Positions 35,384 through 44,445 of a DNA stretch of 58,698 nt are shown in pieces. The translations under genes and the position numbers were made by a program. Under the pieces are notes generated by a model, which was given only the letters and a program-made list of their open reading frames with translations, was not told the origin of the DNA and searched no databases. The stretch's first letter is position 1. Each line of letters opens with the position of its first letter. The stretch covers positions 1 through 58,698 of the forward strand of contig CAJYYA010000017.1 of NCBI GenBank assembly GCA_913778905.1, read 5' to 3'. The DNA comes from an uncultured Naasia sp. GTDB taxonomy: Bacteria; Actinomycetota; Actinomycetes; Actinomycetales; Microbacteriaceae.

Positions 35384-36012
35384 CGGCGCCATCCGTCGCG
35401 GTTCTCGACTACGGAAGCGGCAACGTCCACTCGGCGGTGAAGGCCCTTCAACTGGCGGGCGCAGACGTCACCCTGACGGCCGACCGCAAGGCGGTCATGG
35501 AGGCCGACGGTCTCCTCGTCCCCGGCGTCGGCGCGTTCACCGCCGTCATGGATGCCCTCGACGAGGCCCGCGGCGGCGAGCTCATCGACCGGCGTCTCGC
35601 CGGTGGCCGACCGGTGCTCGGGATCTGCGTGGGCATGCAGGTCATGTTCGAGCGTGGCATCGAGCGCGGAGAAGGTCGCGCCGGACTCGGCGAGTGGCCG
35701 GGGACGGTCGAGGAGCTCCGAGCTCCGCGTCTGCCGCACATGGGCTGGAACACGGTCGACGCTCCAGCCGACTCGGCGCTGTTCGAAGGCCTCCATGACG
35801 AGCGCTTCTACTTCGTGCACTCCTATGCCGCGCGCGAGTGGACGCTCGACGTGCAGAAGCCGCATCGCGTGCCCGGTGTCACCTGGGCCGAGCACGGCGA
35901 GCGTTTCGTCGCGGCGGTGGAGAACGGCCCGCTGTCGGCGACTCAGTTCCACCCGGAGAAGAGCGGTGCCGCAGGTATCGCGCTCCTCTCCAACTGGCTC
36001 AAGACCCTCTAG
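35380..36012 (+). CDS. hisH: Imidazole glycerol phosphate synthase glutaminase subunit
   Basis: A 210-residue class I glutamine amidotransferase. The nucleophile Cys83 is in GICVGMQ, with the catalytic His and Glu in QFHPEKS near the C-terminus. It supplies ammonia to HisF, which is not in this window. The GTG start overlaps the hisB stop. Confidence 0.95.
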   Translation: MTAPSVAVLDYGSGNVHSAVKALQLAGADVTLTADRKAVMEADGLLVPGVGAFTAVMDALDEARGGELIDRRLAGGRPVLGICVGMQVMFERGIERGEGRAGLGEWPGTVEELRAPRLPHMGWNTVDAPADSALFEGLHDERFYFVHSYAAREWTLDVQKPHRVPGVTWAEHGERFVAAVENGPLSATQFHPEKSGAAGIALLSNWLKTL

Positions 36013-36113
36013 CCTCGCGTCGGGCAGGCCGCCGCCGGCGGATATGCTCGGAGGCGTTTTGCGCGGCCTCGCGCCGCACCCCACTTCGATCCAGAGACGA
36101 GTTCGTACACGCC

Positions 36114-36863
36114 ATGAGCGAGTTCTGCACGACGCCCCGCCTGACCCTGCTCCCCGCGGTTGACATCGCCGACGGTAAAGCCGTGCGCCTGGTTCAGGGC
36201 GAGGCCGGTAGCGAGACCAACTACGGCGATCCCGCTGATGCGGCCGCCGACTGGGTGCGTCAAGGGGCCGAATGGATCCACCTCGTCGACCTCGATGCGG
36301 CGTTCGGGCGCGGTAACAACACCGGCGCGCTGAAGAAGGTCATCCGCGCCTCGCGCGGCGTCAACATCGAGCTCTCCGGCGGTATCCGCGACGACGAGTC
36401 GCTCGAGCGCGCGCTCGAGTCGGGTGCGAAGCGGATCAATCTCGGTACAGCCGCTCTGGAGAATCCCGAATGGGCCGCCAGTGTCATCGCGCAGTACGGC
36501 GAAGCCGTCGCGGTGGGGCTGGATGTTCGCGGCACGACACTCGCCGCCCGGGGGTGGACCGAGGAGGGTGGCGACCTGTGGACGGTCTTCGACCGTCTCG
36601 AGGAGGCCGGCTGCGCCCGCTACGTCGTGACCGATGTCACCAAGGACGGCACGCTCCGCGGCCCCAACATCGAGCTGCTCAAGCAGATCATGGATCGCAC
36701 CGAGCGTCCCGTCATCGCCTCCGGAGGGGTCTCCAGCCTGGACGACATCGCGGCTCTCCGGGAGCTGGTGCCTCAGGGTCTCGAAGGTGCGATCGTCGGC
36801 AAGGCCCTCTATGCGGGCGCTTTCACCCTCGCCGAGGCGCTCGACGTCGCCGGACGCCCCTGA
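36114..36863 (+). CDS. priA: Phosphoribosyl isomerase A (HisA/TrpF bifunctional)
   Basis: A 249-residue (beta/alpha)8 isomerase. General acid/base Asp residues are in [10 protein letters not shown] (about 17) and [13 protein letters not shown] (about 175), and phosphate loops are SGGIR and ASGGVS. In actinobacteria this protein (PriA) serves both histidine and tryptophan synthesis; dual function here is inferred from lineage. ATG 36114 is about 100 bp after hisH. TATGCT at 36041-36046 may be a -10, giving a short leader. Confidence 0.93.
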   Translation: MSEFCTTPRLTLLPAVDIADGKAVRLVQGEAGSETNYGDPADAAADWVRQGAEWIHLVDLDAAFGRGNNTGALKKVIRASRGVNIELSGGIRDDESLERALESGAKRINLGTAALENPEWAASVIAQYGEAVAVGLDVRGTTLAARGWTEEGGDLWTVFDRLEEAGCARYVVTDVTKDGTLRGPNIELLKQIMDRTERPVIASGGVSSLDDIAALRELVPQGLEGAIVGKALYAGAFTLAEALDVAGRP

Positions 36864-36866
36864 CGC

Positions 36867-37673
36867 GTGGGGCCCGACGCGACGCATCGCGGTGAGGATC
36901 ACGCCCACGGCGCGGGTGATCCTCGCCTCGTCGACTCGGCCGGTCAGCCGTGGGCGGGCCGAGAACTGCACGCTCCCGCATTCGCGCAGGACGACGGTTC
37001 CGCGGCTCCCCGCCTGATCGAGGCCATCCGCCGCTTCCGCTCTCACGAGGTGGGCCCGGCGGAGGTAGTGGCCGCCCTTGCCGGCACACGACTGCTCGTT
37101 CCGCTGCTCGCCGTGCTCGGTGAGGCCGCTCCCGGGCCGCACGGCAAGCTCGTCGACAAGAGCGCCGAGTTGGCCATCGTGACGGTCGAAGGGCGGGACG
37201 GGCGTCGGGTGCTGCCGGCCTTCACGTCGGTCCAGGCTCTGCAGACGTGGAACCCGAAGGCGCGCCCCGTTCCGGTCGAGGCGGAACGCGTCGCCCTCGC
37301 CGCGGCATCCGAGGAGACCGATCTGGTGATTCTCGACCCCCGATCCGATACCGAATTCGGGCTGCGTCGTTCAGCTCTCGAAGCGCTGGCTCGGGGATCC
37401 GAGTGGCGCCCACCGTGGCAGGAAGCGTCGGTGGTCGAGGATGTCCGGGCCAGTGTCGCCGACGAGCCCGCTGTCGTGGCCGTGGACCTGATTCCCGGAG
37501 ACCCGGAGGCGACACTGGTCGGCGCCGAGCTCGCGATCCGTCTCGAACTGCGCCCGGGGCTCGATCGTGAGGCGCTAGACGGGCTGCTGGCGCGTCTCGG
37601 TGCGTCCTGGGCCACGAGTGCGGGGCTCGCGAGTGTGGACGGCGTCGCCGTCAGTCTCGCCACGGCCCGCTGA
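36867..37673 (+). CDS. SseB-family protein
   Basis: A 268-residue protein of the SseB family found downstream of his genes in actinobacteria. Visible family features include DSAGQPWAGRELHAPAFAQDDGSA, LLVPLLAVLGE, DKSAELAIVTVEGRDGRRVLPAFTSVQALQTW and a Val/Asp-rich C-terminal domain. The molecular role is unknown. GTG 36867 lies 3 bp after priA and is the only canonical start before the conserved region, so the genes are coupled. An inverted repeat (GAGGATCAC / GTGATCCTC) lies in its first 20 codons. Confidence 0.85.
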   Translation: MGPDATHRGEDHAHGAGDPRLVDSAGQPWAGRELHAPAFAQDDGSAAPRLIEAIRRFRSHEVGPAEVVAALAGTRLLVPLLAVLGEAAPGPHGKLVDKSAELAIVTVEGRDGRRVLPAFTSVQALQTWNPKARPVPVEAERVALAAASEETDLVILDPRSDTEFGLRRSALEALARGSEWRPPWQEASVVEDVRASVADEPAVVAVDLIPGDPEATLVGAELAIRLELRPGLDREALDGLLARLGASWATSAGLASVDGVAVSLATAR

Positions 37674-37717
37674 GACCGCCTACCGAAGCCGACGCGCCAC
37701 GGCGTGAGTACGGGGCG

Positions 37718-38071
37718 TCAGTTGACCGGCCCGGTCCACTTCTCGCCCGGACCCTTGCCGATCGGATCGGGGAAGGGAGAAGCCTCGCGGAATGCGAGCT
37801 GGACCGAACGGAGGCCGTCGCGCAGGGCGCGGGCGTGGTGGTCGCCGAGGGAAGGCGCGCTGGCGGTGACGAGGCCTGCGAGGGCGTCGATCAGCTTCCG
37901 GGCCTCGTCGAGATCGGTCTTCGCGGTGCTCGGGTGACCGTGATCGTCGACACCGAGACCGCACTGCACGGCGGCGGCGCTCAACAGATGGACGGCCACC
38001 GTGTTGATGACCTCGACGGCGGGAACCTCGCCGATATCGCGGACGTAGGAGTCATCGGTCTGCTCGGTCAT
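37718..38071 (-). CDS. DUF1844 family protein
   Basis: A 117-residue protein. The DUF1844 core is DIGEVPAVEVINTVAVHLLSAAAVQCGLG and DLDEARKLIDALAGLV. The family commonly lies divergent to infC in actinobacteria, as here. Its function is unknown. ATG 38071 follows AAGAGGTG. The C-terminal 20 residues (ASPFPDPIGKGPGEKWTGPV) are polar and Pro-rich. Confidence 0.88.
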   Translation of the reverse strand: MTEQTDDSYVRDIGEVPAVEVINTVAVHLLSAAAVQCGLGVDDHGHPSTAKTDLDEARKLIDALAGLVTASAPSLGDHHARALRDGLRSVQLAFREASPFPDPIGKGPGEKWTGPVN

Positions 38072-38365
38072 AACGCACCTCTTGGGTTCAGGGGGAAAGT
38101 TTCTGCTAGCATCGTCTGGTTGACCGGGGCTCGTTCCCCGTGATCGACAAGGAAAGTGGAGCTCGACTCCCACCCGCGCTAACCGCTTCTTGAGGTTACC
38201 GGGTAGATGCGCCCCGGCCTCTCGTCGCGAGACGACTGGTCAGACTGGGCGGCCCCGTGTGTTCCGCGCACGGCCGTGTCTCTCACACGGTGGGGCACGC
38301 GTATCCGCTCTCCTCGCAGCACGCCTGATCCCAGGCGTCGCCAGAACCGAGTGAAGGAGCAACGC
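38072..38365 (+). promoter_or_regulatory. infC leader region
   Basis: This 294-bp noncoding region holds a probable -10 (TAGCAT 38107-38112) and a leader of about 250 nt. Stem-loops include TAACC-n9-GGTTA, CCGTGT-CTCTC-ACACGG and ACGCCTG-ATCC-CAGGCGT (the last near 38325-38342, just before the ribosome site). Long leaders ahead of infC-rpmI-rplT control these genes by L20/IF3 in other bacteria; a similar role is inferred. Confidence 0.5.
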
Positions 38366-39004
<639 letters not shown>

Positions 39005-39038
39005 TCGGCGCCACGACCTAGCAAACCCAAGGAGAATC

Positions 39039-39233
39039 ATGCCCAAGCAGAAGACCCATTCCGGGGCGAAGAAGCGCTTCAAGCTGACCGGTTCCGGCAA
39101 GCTCATGAAGCAGCAGGCGGGAATGCGCCACAACCTCGAGAGCAAGGCGAGCAAGCGCACGCGTCGCCTCAACCAGGACCAGGTCCTGTCGCCGGCCGAC
39201 AGCAAGGTCGCGAAGAAGATGCTCGGCCTGTAA
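39039..39233 (+). CDS. rpmI: 50S ribosomal protein L35
   Basis: A 64-residue basic protein, [18 protein letters not shown] with the typical AKKRFK segment and [14 protein letters not shown], binding 23S rRNA. AAGGAG precedes the ATG by 5 nt. It lies 34 bp after infC in the conserved infC-rpmI-rplT order. Confidence 0.97.
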   Translation: MPKQKTHSGAKKRFKLTGSGKLMKQQAGMRHNLESKASKRTRRLNQDQVLSPADSKVAKKMLGL

Positions 39234-39279
39234 CAGGCACCCGCTCGCAAAGCTTTTAGAACCGTAAGGAAGCAACACA

Positions 39280-39669
39280 ATGGCAAGAGTCAAGAGGGCC
39301 GTCAACGCCCATAAGAAGCGTCGGGTCATCCTCGAGCGCGCCTCCGGTTACCGCGGCCAGCGTTCGCGCCTCTACCGCAAGGCCAAGGAGCAGGTCACCC
39401 ACTCCCTCGTCTACGCGTACCGCGACCGCCGCGCTCGCAAGGGTGACTTCCGTCGCCTCTGGATCCAGCGCATCAACGCCGCGTCGCGCGCGAACGGCCT
39501 CACCTACAACCGCTTCATCCAGGGCCTCGGCCTCGCGGGTGTCGAGGTCGACCGTCGTATCCTCGCCGAGCTGGCCGTCCACGAGCCCGCCACCTTCGCC
39601 GCGCTCGTCGCGACCGCGAAGGCTGCGCTGCCCGCCGACACCTCGGCCCCCAAGGTCGCTCAGGCCTGA
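39280..39669 (+). CDS. rplT: 50S ribosomal protein L20
   Basis: A 129-residue assembly protein of the large subunit. The [19 protein letters not shown] start, [16 protein letters not shown] and [21 protein letters not shown] are characteristic. The last 15 residues are an Ala/Thr/Pro tail. AAGGAAG precedes the ATG. L20 often represses this operon by binding the mRNA leader. A strong terminator follows. Confidence 0.97.
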   Translation: MARVKRAVNAHKKRRVILERASGYRGQRSRLYRKAKEQVTHSLVYAYRDRRARKGDFRRLWIQRINAASRANGLTYNRFIQGLGLAGVEVDRRILAELAVHEPATFAALVATAKAALPADTSAPKVAQA

Positions 39670-39684
39670 TCTGACGCCTTTCGC

Positions 39685-39719
39685 GAAAGCCCCGCTCCGT
39701 GCTTCGGAGCGGGGCTTTC
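39685..39719 (+). terminator. Intrinsic terminator after rplT
   Basis: A 15-bp stem starting GAAAGCCCCGCTCCG with a 5-nt TGCTT loop, ending in CTTTC. It closes the infC-rpmI-rplT operon. Confidence 0.88.
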
Positions 39720-39748
39720 CGCGTCTCGGAGCCCGGGCATCGCGTGGG

Positions 39749-39754
39749 TAGGCT
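39749..39754 (+). promoter_or_regulatory. -10 box of the rRNA methyltransferase gene
   Basis: TAGGCT, 6 nt before GTG 39761. Confidence 0.5.
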
Positions 39755-39760
39755 CGCTTC

Positions 39761-40561
39761 GTGCTCGAGAACCCCCGCGCCCCTCACGTCCGCTCCATCG
39801 CCAAGCTGGCTCAGAAGAACGTCCGCACCGAACGGGCCGAGTTCCTCCTGGAGGGTCCGCAGTCGGTGGGGGAGGCGCTGACCTGGCGCCCCGAGCTCAT
39901 CGTGGAGATGTTCATCACCCCCACCGCTTTGGAGCGCTACCCCGACCTCGCCGAGAAGGCGGAGGCCGAGGGGATCGAGTTCGAGTACGCGACCGAGGCG
40001 GTCATCGATTCGATGTCGGACACCGTCACACCGCAGGGTGTCGTCGCGGTGGCCAAGCAGTTCCCGACCTCCATCAAAGACGTCTTCGCGGCGAAGCCCC
40101 GTTTGATCGCCGTACTCGAGGAAGTCCGCGACCCGGGCAACCTGGGCACCATCATCCGGGCTGCCGACTCCGCGGGTGCGGACGCCGTGATCCTCAGCGG
40201 TCGGGCCGTCGACCTCTACAACCCTAAGGTCGTGCGCTCGACCACGGGCTCGCTGTTCCACCTGCCGGTCTCCGTCGGGGCGACGCTAGCGGATGTCGTC
40301 ACGCGCGCCCGTGCCGCCGGCATGCAGGTGCTCGCTGCCGATGTGAAGGGCGAAGACCTGGCCGGGTATCGGTCGGGGGATGGGCTCGCCGCGCCCACGC
40401 TCTGGATCTTCGGCAACGAGGCCCGCGGGCTGGAGGATGCCGACCTCGCGCTCGCCGACAATGCCGTGGCGGTCCCCGTGTACGGGAAGGCCGAGTCGCT
40501 CAACCTGGCGACGGCGGCGTCGGTGTGCCTCTACGAGAGCGCGTTCGCCCATAGGGCGTGA
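39761..40561 (+). CDS. TrmH/SpoU-family RNA 2'-O-methyltransferase
   Basis: A 266-residue SPOUT methyltransferase. The N-terminal substrate-binding domain (RSIAKLAQKNVRTERAEFLLEG) is followed by the knotted domain: EEVRDPGNLGTIIRAADSAG (motif 1), LWIFGNEARGL (motif 2) and VPVYGKAESLNLATAASVCLYE (motif 3). This resembles the RlmB/TsnR group acting on 23S rRNA; the exact nucleotide is not readable. Its place between rplT and pheS genes is usual in actinobacteria, though here the ABC operon intervenes. Confidence 0.93.
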   Translation: MLENPRAPHVRSIAKLAQKNVRTERAEFLLEGPQSVGEALTWRPELIVEMFITPTALERYPDLAEKAEAEGIEFEYATEAVIDSMSDTVTPQGVVAVAKQFPTSIKDVFAAKPRLIAVLEEVRDPGNLGTIIRAADSAGADAVILSGRAVDLYNPKVVRSTTGSLFHLPVSVGATLADVVTRARAAGMQVLAADVKGEDLAGYRSGDGLAAPTLWIFGNEARGLEDADLALADNAVAVPVYGKAESLNLATAASVCLYESAFAHRA

Positions 40562-40642
40562 GTCGTTCCGTGCGAGGCGCTCTCGAGGCGGGATGTGTGG
40601 CTCACGGGAATGAATCGGTTTCGCCGATGCTGTTCCGTGTGC

Positions 40643-40806
40643 TCTCGGTACGCTTCGCTACTCGAGCCGTCTCGGTACGCTTCGCTACTCGACGTCCGGA
40701 AGTGGAGGCTGCTGAGAACTCGCGCTCTTCAAACTTCGGAGGTCGAGTAGGCCGCCAGGCCGTACCGAGACCGGCCGAGCAGCGAAGCGTATCGAGGCCC
40801 TCTCGG
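40643..40806. repeat. Extragenic palindromic repeat, copy 1
   Basis: CTCGGTACGCTTCGCTACTCGA occurs twice in tandem here (two separate halves of about 22 bp, near 40643 and 40671). The complementary arms follow: GTCGAGTAGGCCGCCAGGCC with TACCGAGAC, then CGGCCGAGCAGCGAAGCG with TATCGAGGCCCT. The whole folds as a long imperfect hairpin. A related copy lies at 44287-44393 on the far side of the ABC operon. Confidence 0.8.
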
Positions 40807-40891
40807 CCGTCCGTGAGCACCGCTCACCACCCGACACCTGATGTTTCACTGCGGTTACGATCCACGCCCCGAATCGATTAACCAACACCTG

Positions 40892-40906
40892 TCGACATAG
40901 TGTCGA
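40892..40906. promoter_or_regulatory. Inverted repeat over the ABC-operon -10 box
   Basis: TCGACA-TAG-TGTCGA, centred on the putative -10 TAGTGT (40898-40903) that lies 6 nt before ATG 40910. A repressor bound here would block the promoter. Confidence 0.45.
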
Positions 40907-40909
40907 GGA

Positions 40910-41665
40910 ATGGCAGTCGCTTCCGCAGCTGATCCGTTGGTCATCGTCGATCACGTCGACAAGCACTACGGCAAGCTCCACGTCCTGAAGGACATCAACA
41001 CCACCGTTCGTCGCGGCGAGGTCGTCGTGGTCATCGGCCCCAGCGGATCGGGTAAGTCCACGCTGTGCCGCACGATCAACCGTCTCGAGACCATCGACAG
41101 CGGCAGCATCACGATAGACGGCGACCCGTTGCCCGCCGAGGGCAGGCAGCTCGCCCAGCTGCGAGCCGATGTGGGCATGGTATTCCAGTCGTTCAATCTC
41201 TTCGCGCACAAGACCGTCCTCGAGAACGTCACCCTGGGGCCCATCAAGGTGCGCGGGGTCGCGAAGGCCCAGGCCGAGCAGGAGGCGATGGCCCTGCTCG
41301 AGCGCGTCGGAGTCGCGAACCAGGCGAAGAAGCTGCCCGCCCAGCTCTCCGGTGGCCAGCAGCAGCGCGTCGCCATCGCCCGTGCGCTCGCCATGAAGCC
41401 GAAGCTCATGCTCTTCGACGAGCCGACGTCGGCCCTCGACCCGGAGATGATCAACGAGGTCCTCGACGTCATCACCGGGCTGGCGAAGGACGGGATGACC
41501 ATGATCGTCGTCACCCATGAGATGGGCTTCGCTCGTCGCGCGGCCGACCGGGTCATCTTCATGGCGGACGGGGCCATCGTCGAGGACGCCACCCCCGCAG
41601 CCTTCTTCGATTCGCCGCAGAGCGATCGAGCCAAAGACTTCCTCTCGAAGATCCTCGCCCACTAG
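40910..41665 (+). CDS. gluA: Glutamate-type ABC transporter ATP-binding protein
   Basis: A 251-residue polar amino-acid ATPase. Walker [10 protein letters not shown] (about 44-52), [20 protein letters not shown] (Q-loop), [17 protein letters not shown] (signature), [15 protein letters not shown] (Walker B), and VVTHEM. Order ATPase, binding protein, permease, permease matches the corynebacterial glutamate system gluABCD, so glutamate or a related acidic amino acid is the likely substrate (inferred). Confidence 0.93.
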   Translation: MAVASAADPLVIVDHVDKHYGKLHVLKDINTTVRRGEVVVVIGPSGSGKSTLCRTINRLETIDSGSITIDGDPLPAEGRQLAQLRADVGMVFQSFNLFAHKTVLENVTLGPIKVRGVAKAQAEQEAMALLERVGVANQAKKLPAQLSGGQQQRVAIARALAMKPKLMLFDEPTSALDPEMINEVLDVITGLAKDGMTMIVVTHEMGFARRAADRVIFMADGAIVEDATPAAFFDSPQSDRAKDFLSKILAH

Positions 41666-41780
41666 AGGCACGAGTCATCGGCGAGATCTTCACTCGCAGA
41701 GGCAAGCGACGGGTCGCCCGACACAGGCGCACCCGCCGGAATCACCCGCAATCCCACACCACGAGAACACGGAGTGACAC

Positions 41781-42701
41781 ATGAAGCTCAAGCAACTCGC
41801 GACGGCGGCGACCGCAGCGGTCCTGCTCGCAGCCCTCACCGCCTGCGGCGCGCCCGGCAGCGCCAGCAACCCGAATGCGGGATCGCCCACCGAGGGCGGC
41901 GCGACCGGCGACGGCCCCTACGGGCTCGAGATCGCCGAGAACCCGGAGTTCGAAGCCGGTACGACCATGGCGACCCTCGCCGAAGCGGGCACCATCACGA
42001 TCGGCACGAAGTTCGACCAGCCGCTCTTCGGTCTCCTCGGCACGGGCGACAAGCCCGCCGGATTCGACGTGGCGATCGGTTCGCTCGTCGCGTCAAAGCT
42101 CGGCATCCCGTACGACTCGATCAAGTGGACGGAGACGCCGTCGAACATCCGCGAGACCGCGATCCAGAACGGTGATGCGAGCCTCGTAGTCGCGACCTAC
42201 ACGATCAACGACAAGCGCAAGGCGCTCATCGACTTCGCCGGCCCGTACTTCGTCGCCGGTCAGGCGATCATGGTGCTCGCCGACAACAACGACATCAACG
42301 GCCCCGAAGATCTCGCCGGCAAGCCCGTCTGCAGTGTCGAGGGCTCGACCCCCGCGGCCAAGATCGCCGAGTACGGTGCCCAGGTCGTCGCGACCGACGT
42401 CTACAGCAACTGCCTCGACCCGCTGCGCAACGGCCAGGTCGTCGCGGTCACGACGGACAACGTGATCCTGTCGGGCTTCGTCGACCAGAACGAGCCCGAG
42501 TTCAAGCTCGCGGGTGACGGTGTCACCTTCACCGAAGAGCCCTACGGTATCGGCCTGAAGAAGGACGACCAGGCGTTCCGGGACTTCGTCAACGACACGC
42601 TCGAGGAAGCGTTCGAGGACGGCACGTGGGCGCGACTGTTCGAGCAGACCGCCGGCAAGGTCCTGCCCGTCCCGACGCCGCCGACGCTCGACCGCTACTG
42701 A
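41781..42701 (+). CDS. gluB: Amino-acid ABC transporter substrate-binding lipoprotein
   Basis: A 306-residue binding protein. A signal peptide with lipobox LTAC anchors it outside the cell through Cys near residue 22. The SBP_bac_3 fold follows: GTITIGTKFDQPLFGLLG, AGFDVAIGSLVASKLGI, NGDASLVVATYTINDKRKALIDFAGPYF (in parts) and AVTTDNVILSGFV. It should capture the ligand for the adjacent permeases. Confidence 0.93.
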   Translation: MKLKQLATAATAAVLLAALTACGAPGSASNPNAGSPTEGGATGDGPYGLEIAENPEFEAGTTMATLAEAGTITIGTKFDQPLFGLLGTGDKPAGFDVAIGSLVASKLGIPYDSIKWTETPSNIRETAIQNGDASLVVATYTINDKRKALIDFAGPYFVAGQAIMVLADNNDINGPEDLAGKPVCSVEGSTPAAKIAEYGAQVVATDVYSNCLDPLRNGQVVAVTTDNVILSGFVDQNEPEFKLAGDGVTFTEEPYGIGLKKDDQAFRDFVNDTLEEAFEDGTWARLFEQTAGKVLPVPTPPTLDRY

Positions 42702-42782
42702 CCGACTGAACGGTGGGGACGTCGGGTGCCATGCCCGGCGTGCCCACCGCAGCACTCCTGAAAGAGGGATGCGGAACCGCCC

Positions 42783-43430
42783 GTGAACGCAATCTTCGAC
42801 AACCTCGGCCTGTTCGGTGAGGGCTTCGGGAACACGCTCCTGTTGCTCCTGGGCACCGTCCTGCTCGCCCTGCCCCTCGGACTGATCGTGGCGGCCATGC
42901 GGATCAGCCCGTTCGCGAGCCTCCGTTGGACGGGCACCGTGTACACGGAGCTGCTTCGCAACACGCCCCTCACGCTCGTCTTCTTCTTCCTCTTCTTCGT
43001 GATGCCCAAGCTCGGAGTCACCGTCGACTTCTTCCCGTCCGCGATCGCGGCGCTCACGCTCTACACAGCGCCCTTCTATGCGGAGGCCATCCGGTCCGGC
43101 GTCAACTCCGTACCCGTCGGACAGGCTGAGGCGGCGCGGAGCATCGGGCTCGGCTTCGGTCAGACGCTCACCCTCGTGATCCTCCCGCAGGCCGTGCGCA
43201 GCGTCATCCCGCCGCTCATCAACGTCACCATCGCGCTGACCAAGAACACCTCGGTGGCCACGGCCTTCTTCGTATTCACGCTCGTCAGCGTGTTGACGCG
43301 CCTCATCCGAAGCAATCCGGCGGACCTCATCGCCCTCTTCCTGGGGATCGCGGTCTGCTACCTGCTCATCACCATCCCGCTCGGCCAGCTGGCCGACCGG
43401 CTCGAGAAGCGACTGGCGGTGGCTCGATGA
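42783..43430 (+). CDS. gluC: Amino-acid ABC transporter permease (first)
   Basis: A 215-residue permease with about five membrane helices. The HisM-family motif is ELLRNTPLTLVFFFLFF, and the EAA loop is EAARSIGLGFGQTLTLVILPQAVRSVIPPL (parts shown). GTG 42783 lies 81 bp after the binding-protein gene. The stop overlaps the start of the second permease (ATGA). Confidence 0.93.
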   Translation: MNAIFDNLGLFGEGFGNTLLLLLGTVLLALPLGLIVAAMRISPFASLRWTGTVYTELLRNTPLTLVFFFLFFVMPKLGVTVDFFPSAIAALTLYTAPFYAEAIRSGVNSVPVGQAEAARSIGLGFGQTLTLVILPQAVRSVIPPLINVTIALTKNTSVATAFFVFTLVSVLTRLIRSNPADLIALFLGIAVCYLLITIPLGQLADRLEKRLAVAR

Positions 43431-44266
43431 GCTCGGTCCTGTACGACGCGCCCGGCCCTCGCACCAAGCGCACGTCGGCGATCGTCTCCACGGTCGTCGG
43501 CCTGGTCATCCTCGCCGCTCTCGGCTACTCGCTTCTCACCCTGGGGGAGCAGGGGCTGTTCGGGGCCGACCGGTGGAACATCTTCAACGACCCACTAGTG
43601 TGGCTCGACCTGCTCCGCGCGCTCGGTAACACCCTGCAGGCGGCGGCGCTCGCCGCCGTCGGCGCGGTCATCCTCGGGATGGCGCTCTCGCTGCTGCGGA
43701 TGGCCGAGCATCGGTGGATCCGCATCCCGGTCACCGTCGTGCTGGAGTTCCTCCGCGGGCTGCCCGTGCTGCTCATGATGGTCTTCTTCTGGGGCGTGTT
43801 GGGGCTGGACAGCTTCATCGCCGTGGTCCTCGCGCTGGTCCTCTACAACGGGGCGATCATCGGCGAGGCGCTGCGTTCCGGCATAGTGGCGCTCCCGAAG
43901 GGTCAGCGCGAGTCGGGCCTGTCGATCGGGCTCGGCAGCCTGCAGACGCGGCTCGTCATCGAGTTCCCGCAGGCGTTCCGGAACATGCTGCCGATCATCG
44001 TCGCGCAGCTCGTCGTCCTGCTGAAGGACACGTCGCTCGGCTACGCCATCGGCTACGCGGAGCTCATCCGTCGTGGGCGGCTGCTGTCGGAGAACTTCGG
44101 GGCGTCGCAGTACGGCTTCTCGGTGTTCATCGTCATGACGGCGATGTACCTCGTCGTGAACCTGACGGTGTCGACCCTCGCCCGCCTCGCGGCCCGCCGC
44201 CGGGGGACGAAGGACGTGGACCCGGTGATCGCCGCGAACACGAAGGACCCGGGCGCCTCCGTCTGA
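43427..44266 (+). CDS. gluD: Amino-acid ABC transporter permease (second)
   Basis: A 279-residue permease of the same family, with five to six membrane helices. The N-terminus is longer than in GluC. Motifs are EFLRGLPVLLMMVFFWGVLG and the EAA-type loop ESGLSIGLGSLQTRLVIEFPQAF. It would pair with GluC and the ATPase. ATG overlaps the gluC stop. The C-terminal 30 residues are polar. Confidence 0.93.
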   Translation: MSSVLYDAPGPRTKRTSAIVSTVVGLVILAALGYSLLTLGEQGLFGADRWNIFNDPLVWLDLLRALGNTLQAAALAAVGAVILGMALSLLRMAEHRWIRIPVTVVLEFLRGLPVLLMMVFFWGVLGLDSFIAVVLALVLYNGAIIGEALRSGIVALPKGQRESGLSIGLGSLQTRLVIEFPQAFRNMLPIIVAQLVVLLKDTSLGYAIGYAELIRRGRLLSENFGASQYGFSVFIVMTAMYLVVNLTVSTLARLAARRRGTKDVDPVIAANTKDPGASV

Positions 44267-44286
44267 GGTTCCCCGGCCTTTGGGCG

Positions 44287-44393
44287 CTCTCGATACGGCC
44301 TGGCGGCCTACTCGACGTCCGGGTTTCCGGGGGTCGAGTAGCGGAGCGTATCGAGACCGGCCGAGTAGCGGAGCGTATCGAGGCCCTACCCGG
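44287..44393. repeat. Extragenic palindromic repeat, copy 2
   Basis: The left arm CTCTCGATACGGCCTGGCGG with CCTACTCGAC pairs with GTCGAGTAGCGGAGCGTATC and GAGAC. A second partial arm, CGGCCGAGTAGCGGAGCG, ends in TATCGAGGCCCT. It is related to copy 1; the two bracket the ABC operon. It lies in the gluD-pheS gap. Confidence 0.8.
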
Positions 44394-44431
44394 GCGAGCG
44401 CACCGCTCGAAGTCGCGACCACGCCTCCCGG

Positions 44432-44437
44432 TAGACT
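44432..44437 (+). promoter_or_regulatory. -10 box of pheS
   Basis: TAGACT, 8 nt before GTG 44446. Confidence 0.5.
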
Positions 44438-44445
44438 CGATCCTC

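Larger units (their letters stand above)
40562..40909. other. Repeat-bearing intergenic region before the ABC operon
   Basis: A 348-bp stretch without a credible gene. It contains extragenic palindrome copy 1 (about 40643-40806), and the promoter of the glutamate-type ABC operon at its right end. Confidence 0.7.

Noticed and set aside
38207-38365. N-terminal extension of IF-3 from ATG 38207
   Set aside because: The 53 added residues do not resemble IF3; the ribosome site is correctly spaced only for ATC 38366.
41666-41780. Riboswitch between gluA and gluB
   Set aside because: No convincing conserved structure is visible in this 115-bp gap; it is a short spacer with a ribosome site.
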